A stretch of 64,000 bases of DNA from the NCBI GenBank assembly GCA_043421945.1, contig JBHOGO010000012.1, positions 1 through 64,000 of the forward strand. The letters run 5' to 3'. Of the stretch, positions 33,601-42,752 are shown piece by piece. The translations under genes were made by a program, and so were the position numbers. Origin of the DNA: Thaumasiovibrio sp043421945 (GTDB taxonomy: Bacteria > Pseudomonadota > Gammaproteobacteria > Enterobacterales > Vibrionaceae). Each line of letters opens with the position of its first letter. The stretch's first letter is position 1. Under the pieces are notes generated by a model. The model was not told the DNA's origin, made no database searches, and saw nothing but the letters and a program-made list of their open reading frames with translations.

Positions 33601-36496
33601 GGGTGATCGGCTGGTTTGCCTCTTCGAACGCGTAGCGAATAGCGGTTTGCACCACCGCGTGTTGTGTAAAGGCGGCTTCTTTTTCTGAGAGGTGGCGCAG
33701 GGCAAAATCGACCGCTTGTTCAATGACCGGCTTGTGGGGGGAAGCAGTGAGGCTTGCCATGACACGATTGACGTCGTTGATCACCGTTTGGCGTGTCGCT
33801 TCGTTCAAATATCGTTGCACCCGAGTTTCGGTGTGCATGACCCGCTCGATGGCGGCCGGTCTATCGGCGGATTTCTGCCACTGCGCATGCGCCCTTTCAA
33901 CGTTATCGGTGAAAATATCGACACGGTTGGCGTGGCTGGATAAATCATGAAGGCGGTTAGCGTCGAAGTGATAACTTTTCCCGACCGCCAATAGATGGTT
34001 CGTCGCTTTGTCGGGTTGTGTCACCACGTAATCGTAGCGGATCGACGAGCCGTTCAGCGCATCGCGGTTGACACGATGGGTACGATTCTTATTGTCTGTT
34101 AAGTAGAGCGCGCGGGCATTGGTGTTACTGACGGTAAAACGCCCCTCAAGGCCAGTGCCGAAGTGGCGTGAAGGGATCGCCACCTTCTCACCTTGCGCGA
34201 TGTCGAGGGTAACAGGCTTAAGTAAGGTGAAATGCGGGGTGTCGGGTAACGAGGGATCGCAGGTTTTATGGCTATCTTCTTGTGTGTTATGTAATGCGAG
34301 TTGATTGTTAGCGGTGTCGATACCCGTGATACGGTAGTCAGTGGGCCGCTTCTTGCCTTGATCATCGTTCCATTCTCTGAGGATCATACCGACCTGATAA
34401 TGCTTGGCTATCTCTCGCTGACTTGTCGATAAAAACACGCCGTGATGGGCGGTGATGGTTTGCGTGTGCCGACTGAGTTTGCCAACTTGTTGTAAGGCTT
34501 CACGGATCCTCGGTGTGTAGTTTTCAACGTCTTTGTGCGTGGCGGCAATAACTTGTGTCGCCTGTTGGTCCGATTGCTCGGCAACGTGGTTGGCGAAAGC
34601 GGTGTTATCCAAGTGTGACAAGGTCACTTTGGTGTCGAGCATACGATTATTGACCCACTCGGTACTTTTCACGTTACCGGTGGCCAACACCGCCATGGCA
34701 TTGTGATGGCGAATGCCTTGTTTTGAGCGTGCACGGTTAAGAAAAATGACTTTGGATTGGCTCTGTTGCGCCTTGTCGATAATGCCCGTGATTTCGTCAA
34801 TGCCCAGCTTGTTCGCTTGGTCGACTAAAATGATATCCCGCTGAGTATACGTCGTGTGCTGATCGTCAAGAAAGCGGTGAGCAGTATGCCGAAAGTCAGG
34901 ACGAAAGGCATTTTTAACCCATTGCGTCAGCGTAAAGTGGGGGCGAGAGACCTCACTTTGCTGGGTATCACGCGCTGTTGGATTGAGGTAATGCACACGG
35001 CGTTCACTTTCTGTGGCGACATGCAATAGGCTGGTTGCGAGCTGTTCGCTGTGGCCGTACACATTCACAATATTGGTCTGTTTGGTGGAGTAAAGCATGT
35101 CTGCCAAGCGTTTCTTATTATGAATGTTGAGATTCACTTGGTTCAACGCGGTGCGGTTGACGGCAACGGCCATGCCTAGTTGGCGAGGGCGTGTCATTTG
35201 AATAAGATGTTGCTCTTTGTCGACGGCTTCACGTGTCGTGAGTTGGCTTTGATGTGTGTCGAGGGCAATGAGCCCCCCTTGTTTAAGGGCCTGATCAGCC
35301 GCGTGTTTGATATCAATCACATTGGCGGTGTCGCCTTTAACGAACTCCCCCGCCGCACGGCTGACCAAGGTTTCGTAGCTAAACCGCGTGTCGGTTTGAA
35401 TAAGATGGTCGGCGGCTCGTTGCAGGGCCTCGGTGGCGATTTTCCCCGGTAATTCGGGGGATGTGGCGGGTTTGTGTTTGTCTTGCATCGCGTCAACCAC
35501 AAATTGTTGCGCATTAAAGGTCGCCTGTCGCTGCCACTGTTGATGTAACAGCGCCGTGGGTTGATGCGACTTGCCTTTACGGGTGTTTTTCGCTGCTAAA
35601 TCTCGGGTTTTTTGGCTGTTTAAGCCAATATCAGAGGTTTTAGCATCAATGTCTTGACTGCGTTTCGAGAATGTATCCAATTCATCTTGAGGGATGCCGG
35701 CAATTTCAAACTGGCCGTTACCCACGCCCCGCGTCGCATAGCCCAGCTGTTGAGATTCACTGGCTAATGCCGATTGATAGATAGCGGTATAATATTTTTG
35801 ATGGTGGTAAAGCCGCTCGACACTGCCTTGAATCACGCCACTTTGTTGTTTTTTGCATGTCGCTAGGGCGCGCAATTTATCGTCGCTGTCACGGGTCATG
35901 TTCGCCATCAGTACATGGTCATGGAGCTGGGGATCATCATCTCGACTGGTTTTATGGCCAATCACCGCAAAGAGTAAATTGCGCGTATTCTCGTAGGTAT
36001 AGTGACTCTCTGGATCTGCATGTTTAACTTGTGCCACATCATATTCGATGTGGTCTAAGGTGACATTGACCGCGTGACGATGTGCAGCCAGTAACCGGTC
36101 GTCGCCGCCGACCAACGCAAGATAGCTGACCGATTTGGGGGCTGATAAGGTCAGGTCGAAACCGGCACGATGTTGTTGGCGGCGAAAATGGACGGTTTCA
36201 TCGTTCAGCGAGCCGTTCAACACCGCCGTCAATGTGCGTTCATCCACGGGTTTATCGGTGAGTTGTGCGTTTTCAGCCAGCGTGCCATACCAGCGCGCAT
36301 TCTCTTTTGCCTGTGTTTCTTTGAGATAATAAGCGGGTGCGCTGTCAACATCCCGGGTCTTGTCGTGCTGCGGGGGGTCTGCAATGGATTTATCTTTTGG
36401 CGTGAGGGCTATGTCAGGCAATGCGAGGTTTTTTTCTTCACCTAAATAATACTGAGCGGCTTTTGAGGCGTTGTTGATGGGGCTGATTGATATCAT
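30680..36496 (-). CDS. traI: TraI relaxase-helicase (MOBF) with C-terminal primase/Toprim-like region
   Basis: 1938 residues, longer than F TraI (about 1756). The relaxase domain (1-300) has the catalytic tyrosine pair in AAQYYL and the metal histidines in GHKTSRDDDPQLHDHVLMAN. A first, inactive-looking helicase-like part follows, then the active 5'-3' helicase with Walker A GLAGTGKST and Walker B LFFLDES. From about residue 1520 there is a part not found in F: a DnaG zinc-domain-like segment (YRGYFKDWTTGEKGDLINLI) and a Toprim-like segment (KNITIITNSIEQAFKV; LLIVLDSQQG). In the latter the usual Glu of VEG and the second Asp of DxD are replaced, so primase activity is doubtful. It nicks oriT and unwinds the transferred strand; last gene of the transfer operon. 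Confidence 0.93.
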   Translation of the reverse strand: MISISPINNASKAAQYYLGEEKNLALPDIALTPKDKSIADPPQHDKTRDVDSAPAYYLKETQAKENARWYGTLAENAQLTDKPVDERTLTAVLNGSLNDETVHFRRQQHRAGFDLTLSAPKSVSYLALVGGDDRLLAAHRHAVNVTLDHIEYDVAQVKHADPESHYTYENTRNLLFAVIGHKTSRDDDPQLHDHVLMANMTRDSDDKLRALATCKKQQSGVIQGSVERLYHHQKYYTAIYQSALASESQQLGYATRGVGNGQFEIAGIPQDELDTFSKRSQDIDAKTSDIGLNSQKTRDLAAKNTRKGKSHQPTALLHQQWQRQATFNAQQFVVDAMQDKHKPATSPELPGKIATEALQRAADHLIQTDTRFSYETLVSRAAGEFVKGDTANVIDIKHAADQALKQGGLIALDTHQSQLTTREAVDKEQHLIQMTRPRQLGMAVAVNRTALNQVNLNIHNKKRLADMLYSTKQTNIVNVYGHSEQLATSLLHVATESERRVHYLNPTARDTQQSEVSRPHFTLTQWVKNAFRPDFRHTAHRFLDDQHTTYTQRDIILVDQANKLGIDEITGIIDKAQQSQSKVIFLNRARSKQGIRHHNAMAVLATGNVKSTEWVNNRMLDTKVTLSHLDNTAFANHVAEQSDQQATQVIAATHKDVENYTPRIREALQQVGKLSRHTQTITAHHGVFLSTSQREIAKHYQVGMILREWNDDQGKKRPTDYRITGIDTANNQLALHNTQEDSHKTCDPSLPDTPHFTLLKPVTLDIAQGEKVAIPSRHFGTGLEGRFTVSNTNARALYLTDNKNRTHRVNRDALNGSSIRYDYVVTQPDKATNHLLAVGKSYHFDANRLHDLSSHANRVDIFTDNVERAHAQWQKSADRPAAIERVMHTETRVQRYLNEATRQTVINDVNRVMASLTASPHKPVIEQAVDFALRHLSEKEAAFTQHAVVQTAIRYAFEEANQPITQPQIVQQLDSLSHTLSSDYQDGVRWTTKGNIDLESRILTALKEGQDSVPAFATPSQARDHLNTSPYLTAGQKEATTLITTTADRVVAVQGLAGTGKSTMLESNIGLINAVRDTANAPKLDIVGLAPTHAAVNELKAKGVESQTLASLLTEDSRGDHPTGKYANTLFFLDESAMVGNAAFDQFLQLVKRDSARAVVLGDREQLLSQHAGKPFELAISQGVIKTAYMSDIVRQDNTTLLGAVHNIVDKQATSALEKIEQQTNSSGSRLPHLVSTLDETAPKTAENRAKAAALLPSSIAKDYLSRTPETRENTLIIAYTNRERDEITHHIRPGLIQQKQLGTENVPTPRLRSVGATETELATMLPYQKGLIYSEKLGQYSEIVAVDREHSMITLLDQQTGKITTRFPTHKQHQYTQLFSLSEQPLSTGDKIMARMTDKKRGIVANTPYTVTAIDNNTMTAQPPQGDSFIIERGNLKDAHWDYRYTRTADMAQGATYANVISAIRGNAPLTDIRRAYVDITRAAHHVRIYTDDPDAMTRTWYNKETNKPSAMETHQHIARQQTWYFNDTPHPVDNPQYQNQQGEFIFNKMATYLKSVAPKYTESLATALLGRPNTAKSNSDQLSFGHGSTALNITLTGEYRGYFKDWTTGEKGDLINLIMTTQKLSYKEALYYFDKKRQDTGEGRLVENPLHDKLVATTPKHISRLQVQARQYFQQGVDIKGTAGETYLNNTAGVQETKTAAVKFHPAVYSSETKSTHPALITNITDQHANTQAIEVTYISPDGSASELNINKRILGKKSGYHVNFHEGEDKNITIITNSIEQAFKVRDGQAGQQDIVVVQHKNDIQNINPDALRHHLLIVLDSQQGNLNRNNIDKILERFKLNHIDFIAGDNIHAQIDAAIHQLEGKQQREDIKADPLSHGVDNRKTDPHEMAIASVKNDIAQKTLNEDLEINHSSTTAHPTHENERPQKQIDRER

Positions 36497-36573
36497 GGTG
36501 CGGCCTATGTCGGCGCATTGATGCGCCGAAGTGGGAAGAATTGAATATAAAATTATAAGTTATAGTGCATTAG

Positions 36574-37308
36574 TTAATTTTCAATGGTCGCCGTTAATGG
36601 CACCCTGCCTTTTTGCCCAGGCGCATTCGAATGCACAAACAGCCAAGACAACAGCCGCATATCGATGCCGTTGACTTGCGTATTGGTGGGCATCATTCCC
36701 GCCCCTTTGAACGGTCCATCGAGCTCACCATCAATACAATATTGAGCCGTGCCGTTGAGGGTATATGCCCCCTGCTCAATATACGTCACCATACCGTTCA
36801 GCAAGCAGCCTGACGAAGGGTGGATAAAGCTGTACGTGCCCAGGTCAGTAATCGTAAAAAGACTGTTGTCCGATGTGCGCCACACGCCCACGACACTGCC
36901 TTGATCACGGTTATCGTCGCCATACTTCATTAATTGCACCGTGCCGCTACCATAGTCTCCGATATAGATTTGGGCGCTGTAGCGACCCAATCTCAAGTCG
37001 TGCGTAACACCGTCGATGTCCAGCGCCAATCGGGCCTGTGTCCCCTCGCTTTGAATCGTGCCATACCCTGCCAACGACATGGATTCCACCGCATAAAAAT
37101 ACCCGCCATGCGCTACACCAAACATCGTTGTATTGAAGCCTTGTTTATCATCGATACCTAACACCCACGCGCCCTTGGTCGGGCTATATTGACCGGATCC
37201 CCCTGCCGATGGCGGCGTGCCACCGCTTGAGCCCTCATCCGAGCTGCTACCACAGCCAAACAGCGTCGCCATCATAATTCCCATAAGATAATGCTTATTC
37301 GTCTTCAT
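36574..37308 (-). CDS. Lipoprotein of unknown function between traD and traI
   Basis: 244 residues with a lipobox LFGC at residues 16-19, then a Ser/Gly-rich linker (SSSDEGSSGG) and a beta-rich domain (GAWVLGIDDKQGFNTTMFGV; RLALDIDGVTHDLRLGRYSA). It is probably anchored to the outer membrane. The gene lies 41 bases after traD in the operon, the place taken by trbH in F. Two cysteines (SSGCLL; YCIDG) could form a disulfide. Possible roles are surface exclusion or pilus support; nothing in the sequence decides. Confidence 0.7.
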   Translation of the reverse strand: MKTNKHYLMGIMMATLFGCGSSSDEGSSGGTPPSAGGSGQYSPTKGAWVLGIDDKQGFNTTMFGVAHGGYFYAVESMSLAGYGTIQSEGTQARLALDIDGVTHDLRLGRYSAQIYIGDYGSGTVQLMKYGDDNRDQGSVVGVWRTSDNSLFTITDLGTYSFIHPSSGCLLNGMVTYIEQGAYTLNGTAQYCIDGELDGPFKGAGMMPTNTQVNGIDMRLLSWLFVHSNAPGQKGRVPLTATIEN

Positions 37309-37349
37309 TGTTTTCCTCTGCTTTTTAGGTTGTGCCTGACTGGACGACG

Positions 37350-39383
37350 TTAGTCGCCCACTTCAAAATCGCTGGGCTCGGCAATCGCGGCTTCATCCAC
37401 CACGCGCTGATGCTCATTGTTGTCGTGTTGGCGCTGTGTGTCGCCGTGCCATTGATCACTCGCTTTTCGCATTCGCGTTAATTCGTCATCGCGCTCATTG
37501 TCAGACTCAAACGTGACCGACTGCGCGTCGAAAAGCGCCTGTCGCTCGTTGTCATCAAGTGCCATCGTCGGCGCCATGACTTCGGCATAAACCAATTGGT
37601 TGTAGACCGTGTTCATTTCCATCGACAAGGTAAATTCGCGCTTAATGAACGCCGGACACACATCCGGTAGGCGATCAAATTTCAAATCCAATCGCGTCAC
37701 CAAATTGGCGTTGGGCACACGTGCCCAACATTGCAAATCATCCAAGGTTTGAATTTCCGATGGGGAGACGACGGGACGCGTTAACGTTTGGTGCCCCAGT
37801 GAGACACCATCGCGCAATGTATTGGCGCCGTAAGATATGTTTTCCTTCGAAACATCAATGTCTTGCTCGCCTAAATCCTTCGATGAAATTTGCGCCATTT
37901 GTGCCGAGGGCGCGCGAAAGTAGAAGCGAGTGTTGAGTAAATCAAACATTTCATCAGCGGCATTTTTGCCGTAGGTTTTGACCAGCTGGGCATAGGATTG
38001 AATACCTATCACGTAGCAGCCCCCAAACTTGCGCACTTCGGCAATAATGCTGCCCAGCTCAGGCAGTTTATGGAGCGACGGCATTTCGTCCATGATGACC
38101 CATAACCGGCGACTTTCGTCCTCTTTGAGGCCCAAAATGGCATTGGAAGCTATCGCTAACCACATTGAAATCAGGGGGCGCAATGATGCGTGCTGCTGTG
38201 CATTACTGGATAAAAACAAAAACCCGCGTTCATTGTCGTCTTGCACCCAATCCGTGATAGAAAAACGTCGCCGTAACGGCGCACCTTGCGCATCCGTTTC
38301 ATCCAACTTATCGAGAAATCGCAACGACTTAATGTAAGTGGCAAGCACCGACTTAATGGAAATGGCCGTTTTCTCAATCTTGTTGCTGACTAACGTCGCT
38401 GACTCCGTGCCTTTCAGGTATTCACCCAAAGTTTCAAGCTCAGCGGTCAAGATAAGGTGCAGCAACCGCGTGGTTGAACACGGCGCTTTATCTTTTGTCA
38501 TTTGAAAGGCGGTACTGGAAAAAATGGTCCGAGCAGAGTCAACCCAAAACGGGTCACCATCACCGTGCTGTGGAATGAGTGCGGCTGCCATATTTTCAAA
38601 ATCAGGCGCCTCTTTTGCATCACACCAAATGTCCCAATAAGCGCAACGCTTATCGAACGGATTCAACAAAACATCCGTAGTGGGATCATAAAATTTACTC
38701 ACAAAGGTGCAGCCTTTGTCGTAGACAATCGCCTTGTCGCCCCGCGCGCGTATCCACTTCAACAACTTGCGGATTTTGACCGATTTTCCTGTCCCTGTCG
38801 TGCCGTCAATCAGCATATGTTGCACCTCAAAATCTTGTTTAAAGAGCTGATGACCATCGATGCTGAATGAAGAGAGCGGCCCTTTTTTCTTGAGTTGCTT
38901 GGTGACCATTTTCGGTGGCGCGGCTTTGATCCCACGAATAAAGTGATCTTCGGTTTGTCCCTCCCCTTGGCGCCGAAAGTACCGGCCAATCACGATTAAT
39001 CCCACTAACCCCAGTAGTGACATCAATAAGAACACCACTTGCAGCCGATACCAAAACGCGGCATTTAACTCGATAAGCATCGGGTTGTTGACCTGTTGAA
39101 GTAACGTTGAACTGTACGCTCTACCCTCCCACCATGTCGTCACCAACGCGTCCGGGGCCGTCCCAAATTGATAGAGAAGGCGGTATTTCCAATAATAAAA
39201 GAGCGCACTGGCCGTTTGGGGCGACGCCGTGATTGCGGTGACGACGACGGTCAATAGCAACACCGCCAACCCCGTCCATTTGAATACGGTGGCGTTCACT
39301 TGAAACCACATCCGCAGATTGTGGAAAGTAATTTGCCCCCCACGCGTCATGTTGTTGGTTTTGGGGCGGTGATTTGAATACAT
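37350..39383 (-). CDS. traD: TraD type IV coupling protein
   Basis: 677 residues. Two N-terminal membrane helices (about 36-53 and 112-133) anchor it in the inner membrane. The cytoplasmic ATPase has Walker A GTTGTGKS (about 194-201) and Walker B RLWVIMDEMPSL, followed by the conserved GGCYVIGIQSYAQL helix. The acidic, glutamine-rich tail (RQHDNNEHQRVVDEAA) corresponds to the region that contacts the relaxosome protein in F. TraD links the TraI-DNA complex to the secretion channel and drives DNA export. It follows the unknown gene at 39410 and precedes the lipoprotein gene. Confidence 0.93.
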   Translation of the reverse strand: MYSNHRPKTNNMTRGGQITFHNLRMWFQVNATVFKWTGLAVLLLTVVVTAITASPQTASALFYYWKYRLLYQFGTAPDALVTTWWEGRAYSSTLLQQVNNPMLIELNAAFWYRLQVVFLLMSLLGLVGLIVIGRYFRRQGEGQTEDHFIRGIKAAPPKMVTKQLKKKGPLSSFSIDGHQLFKQDFEVQHMLIDGTTGTGKSVKIRKLLKWIRARGDKAIVYDKGCTFVSKFYDPTTDVLLNPFDKRCAYWDIWCDAKEAPDFENMAAALIPQHGDGDPFWVDSARTIFSSTAFQMTKDKAPCSTTRLLHLILTAELETLGEYLKGTESATLVSNKIEKTAISIKSVLATYIKSLRFLDKLDETDAQGAPLRRRFSITDWVQDDNERGFLFLSSNAQQHASLRPLISMWLAIASNAILGLKEDESRRLWVIMDEMPSLHKLPELGSIIAEVRKFGGCYVIGIQSYAQLVKTYGKNAADEMFDLLNTRFYFRAPSAQMAQISSKDLGEQDIDVSKENISYGANTLRDGVSLGHQTLTRPVVSPSEIQTLDDLQCWARVPNANLVTRLDLKFDRLPDVCPAFIKREFTLSMEMNTVYNQLVYAEVMAPTMALDDNERQALFDAQSVTFESDNERDDELTRMRKASDQWHGDTQRQHDNNEHQRVVDEAAIAEPSDFEVGD

Positions 39384-39409
39384 GGCTTTCTCCTCTCAAC
39401 ACACTGTGA

Positions 39410-39946
39410 TCACCAGCTATATTGGCCGCGAGCCGTTCCGTCGACCGTGCGTTGCTCCCACGCGGCATAGTCTTCCTGCATTCGCTTAGTCAGCGTATCC
39501 CCGCCGCGATCCATCGGTTTCACCGCCGAGATTTTTCGACACGGGTATTGGCGCTGCAAAGCAAAATACACGGTGCCTGGGATTGACTTATAAATACGGT
39601 GCTCAGCAAAGTAAGCAGGGTTGTTTTTGTATTCCGTGCGAATGACATGCTCTAAAAAATCCGGCTCAAAGCGTGTACTGAACGTTTTCACCTTGGGCGG
39701 CAAACAGTACTCGGTGGGTATCGAGGCCGACTGGCGCTCACCGTAAAGCAGGGATAAGGTGTTTTGAGTCGCATTCATGACATCTTTGAGGCGGGCGTGC
39801 TCGGGGGAGCCTTCACGGTCAATGTGCGCCACAAAGTAGTACATGGTGAGTGGATCGTCTTGTTTTTTTTGACGGTACTCACTGAGCGCTAATGCGCTGT
39901 GACTGGTGATAAGCAGTAGCGCTGCAATAGCGAAAGATATCTTCAT
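39410..39946 (-). CDS. Periplasmic protein between traG and traD, resembling Rap1a/Tai immunity proteins
   Basis: 178 residues from the ATG at 39946, which begins a clear signal peptide (MKISFAIAALLLITSHSALA). The mature part has EYCLPPKVKTF, a helical FLEHVIRTEYKNNPAYFAEH and QRQYPCRK; this spacing of two cysteines around a helix is like Rap1a/Tai-type periplasmic proteins, many of which are immunity factors. In F, traS and traT (entry and surface exclusion) lie at this place. An exclusion or immunity role is therefore attractive but only inferred. The traG stop overlaps the region just upstream of this start. Confidence 0.55.
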   Translation of the reverse strand: MKISFAIAALLLITSHSALALSEYRQKKQDDPLTMYYFVAHIDREGSPEHARLKDVMNATQNTLSLLYGERQSASIPTEYCLPPKVKTFSTRFEPDFLEHVIRTEYKNNPAYFAEHRIYKSIPGTVYFALQRQYPCRKISAVKPMDRGGDTLTKRMQEDYAAWEQRTVDGTARGQYSW

Positions 39947-39956
39947 GTTATGGCCC

Positions 39957-42752
39957 TCATTTGGGTGTTTGCGTATTGCGGGGACGACCGTCGTAATAGC
40001 TACGGGCAACGTCCGAGAGGTTGCCGCCTTTTCCTAAGAGTGGCGACAGTTTATCCTCGACGATCTCTGGCAATGGGCTGTCAGAAACGGGGGGCTTCGG
40101 TGGCTGCATCGCGGTCGCGGCGTCGGCTTGGCGGCGAAGCATTTCAATCGTGACCCCATCAAACTTGTCACGGTCAAAAATGTCATCGGTGCCAAAGATC
40201 TCGTTCATCGCCTCACCGGTGTTGTGATGACGTGATAAACCCTCTACCCCTTGCGCTTGAAGAAAGTCCCGCATTCCAGCAGGGGTTGTCGGCATCGGCT
40301 GCGCCTCGACGTGGGTCGGTAAGGCGTTCAAATCGCGGATAAAGGATTGTGATTGAACATAGTCATCAAAGAGCATTTGTCGCTCACTGGCTACTTGTGC
40401 ATCCTGTCCCGTGATAATGCGTTCAGCTTCATTCGGGGTTTCAACAGCCCCCTGAATGTAACGCTGGAAGGCTGGCATGAGGTTTTCGGTCAATCGCACT
40501 TCATCATTATCAACCCGCGAAAGGGCCTGACTGAGCACTTGGGATCGGTTCATCGCGGTGTGGAGGTTCGTGGCGCTCTGCTCGCTGCTTTGCCAGCTGG
40601 CGTTGAACCCAGTGAGGTAATTGCGCGTATCTTGATGTAAATCGCGGTTTTCAGCGTTGTTCGCGGCTGAATTGATTAAATTTGCGCCCTCATTGAACTG
40701 TTGGGTCGTGTTAAACAGCGCCGTTTGCTGCTCTGAAGTGAGTTTATTGTAACTTTCTCGGCTTTCACGACTCATGTTGGCCGTGACATTCCCGGACAAG
40801 CGGCCAAATAATCCGGTCGATTCCGTGCCCGCACCAAAGCCGCCGCCGGCACTCATCCCCGCGCCAACAGACGTCAAAAACGACCGCGCATCGTCATGGC
40901 TCCACCCGGTCATCGACGACACCTGTTCAGTCGCCGCGGTCATGGCACTCACGCCTTGCGTGACTTGGGCGCTAGTTTGCACCTGATCGTTGGTGCCGTA
41001 GCTTTGTCCGTGCTGTTGCGTACGGTGCCAATTATCCACAAAACCGGTGTTTTCCGTGACACTGCTATTGAGACTTGAGGTGGCACCTTGCACGGCTTGT
41101 TGACTGGTTTGGTATTCATTGCGCACACTCGCGGCGTAACCGTGGCTGCCCGATGTGCCCCAATGCAGTTGGGATACGGTCGGGTTGGTGTTGTATACGG
41201 GCTGACTTCCTCCCTCAAAATGGGTGATTTCTGACCCGTCCGGTCGTTGCATCGTCGTGCCGAATTGGCGATGGACCGTTTGCGTGTCGAGTTTATTGGC
41301 GCTGGTGTTGTTCCAACTTCGATTGGCGATTTGCATGTTGGCCATGCTCAAATCACCCGTCGCCACCGCTTCGGACGTGCGGGCATTGGTCGAGTTAATC
41401 ATTCCCGCTAACTGGTAGTGAATACCCGACAACGCCGCCGAGCTGCCTTGCAATATCTTGCCCGCCAAAAAAGGCACACTCATCAATAAGTAGCCCGCCA
41501 ACATGCCAAATCGGGTGTGCATCTCATCGATGGCGCTGTCATTGGACAACGTCAGACCATGAAACTCGCCCGCATAACCGCCACTGACTGACTCCAACCC
41601 CCAAATGCTGATGGCATTGATGATGGCAAACAACGAAGGCCAGACCGCGAGATGAAAAAAGGTTTTTGCATAGTTGGTGAGCACCATGACCGTCATGCTC
41701 GGCAGCAAGGCCGCGGCAATGACAAAAATGCTCAGCGCACTGAACAGCAAAAACAGTACGGTGTGCAACATGGGCACAAACTCGCGTGCCTGCAAGCCGA
41801 TATTGGCCCACATCGAGGTTGTCTGCATTTTGTTCGAGGTATAGGCGTAATTGAGCGCACTCGCGGTGGGGTCAAGATCGTTGATGCTGTTGCGCAGCGC
41901 ATTCATGGTCATGTTTTGCGTCATGATTTGTTGTGGTGTCTTGCTGATACGCAAGAACGTCGCATAACTGTTTTCAAGGCCGGTTTGTACCAGCCCACTG
42001 TTGGCGGCGGCTTTATCGCCGTAAAGATAAGCGGTCAACAGTGACACATCGCGTACCCCGCGCGCCTCGATACTGCTTTTCAAGCTGGGGTAGGTCTCTT
42101 CACACGTTTGATAAAGGCGTGAGCCATCCGCTTGGACGACGAACACCGCGCGTAACGGCGACATGGCTTTTGAGTCCAAAAAGGCCAAGATATCGGGCGA
42201 GCCAAACAGATCATCCCACGTGTACTTGCGATTGATCTGAATATCACCCACGATGCAGTTTCGAAAAAAATCATGCCAACGCCGCTTTAAGCGCACATCA
42301 CGTAAGTTGGACTGGCGAGACAGTAAGTACAACCGCGAGCCATATAGCATGCCCGTTCGCCCGTAGCGCTCGTCTTGCGTGGAGGAAAAAATGTTTTCAA
42401 CCGATTCAGTGATACCGCTCATTAGCGTGGACGATAACCAGGTCGGCAACGCGACCACATACGGGACATTTTGCACACTCGACACATAATGAGGCTCTGT
42501 TTTATCCACCACTTGCATGTCGGTGGTCATGTTAATTAAACACAGCGGCACCACGGTATAAACCAGCGCCCATTTGAAAATGGCTTTTGGATCGCGACTC
42601 ACGCTGTAATGGATGAGTGTACCGACCGCACCAAACATCATCGCGATTTGCACCATGGATCCGAACGTGTCATGAGTGAAAAACGTCGCAATGGCATTAA
42701 GCACCTTCGTGGCCGTTTCACCGTTGCTATAAACAATGTATTCCAGTGCCAT
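39957..42752 (-). CDS. traG: TraG, mating-pair formation and stabilisation protein
   Basis: 931 residues, close to the F protein (about 938). The N-terminal half has several membrane helices (about 30-50, 58-75, 330-360, 365-390, 420-440), as in VirB6-like TraG_N domains. The C-terminal half from about residue 450 is a polar, Gln/Ser/Thr-rich periplasmic region (QTSQQAVQGATSSLNSSVTE). In F the N-terminal part is needed for pilus assembly and the C-terminal part for mating-pair stabilisation with TraN. Its start overlaps the traH stop (TAATG). Confidence 0.9.
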   Translation of the reverse strand: MALEYIVYSNGETATKVLNAIATFFTHDTFGSMVQIAMMFGAVGTLIHYSVSRDPKAIFKWALVYTVVPLCLINMTTDMQVVDKTEPHYVSSVQNVPYVVALPTWLSSTLMSGITESVENIFSSTQDERYGRTGMLYGSRLYLLSRQSNLRDVRLKRRWHDFFRNCIVGDIQINRKYTWDDLFGSPDILAFLDSKAMSPLRAVFVVQADGSRLYQTCEETYPSLKSSIEARGVRDVSLLTAYLYGDKAAANSGLVQTGLENSYATFLRISKTPQQIMTQNMTMNALRNSINDLDPTASALNYAYTSNKMQTTSMWANIGLQAREFVPMLHTVLFLLFSALSIFVIAAALLPSMTVMVLTNYAKTFFHLAVWPSLFAIINAISIWGLESVSGGYAGEFHGLTLSNDSAIDEMHTRFGMLAGYLLMSVPFLAGKILQGSSAALSGIHYQLAGMINSTNARTSEAVATGDLSMANMQIANRSWNNTSANKLDTQTVHRQFGTTMQRPDGSEITHFEGGSQPVYNTNPTVSQLHWGTSGSHGYAASVRNEYQTSQQAVQGATSSLNSSVTENTGFVDNWHRTQQHGQSYGTNDQVQTSAQVTQGVSAMTAATEQVSSMTGWSHDDARSFLTSVGAGMSAGGGFGAGTESTGLFGRLSGNVTANMSRESRESYNKLTSEQQTALFNTTQQFNEGANLINSAANNAENRDLHQDTRNYLTGFNASWQSSEQSATNLHTAMNRSQVLSQALSRVDNDEVRLTENLMPAFQRYIQGAVETPNEAERIITGQDAQVASERQMLFDDYVQSQSFIRDLNALPTHVEAQPMPTTPAGMRDFLQAQGVEGLSRHHNTGEAMNEIFGTDDIFDRDKFDGVTIEMLRRQADAATAMQPPKPPVSDSPLPEIVEDKLSPLLGKGGNLSDVARSYYDGRPRNTQTPK

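Noticed and set aside
30680..36496. Several plus-strand frames of 60-155 codons inside traI and other tra genes
   Set aside because: They are antisense to long, well-supported genes, and none shows a domain or ribosome site.
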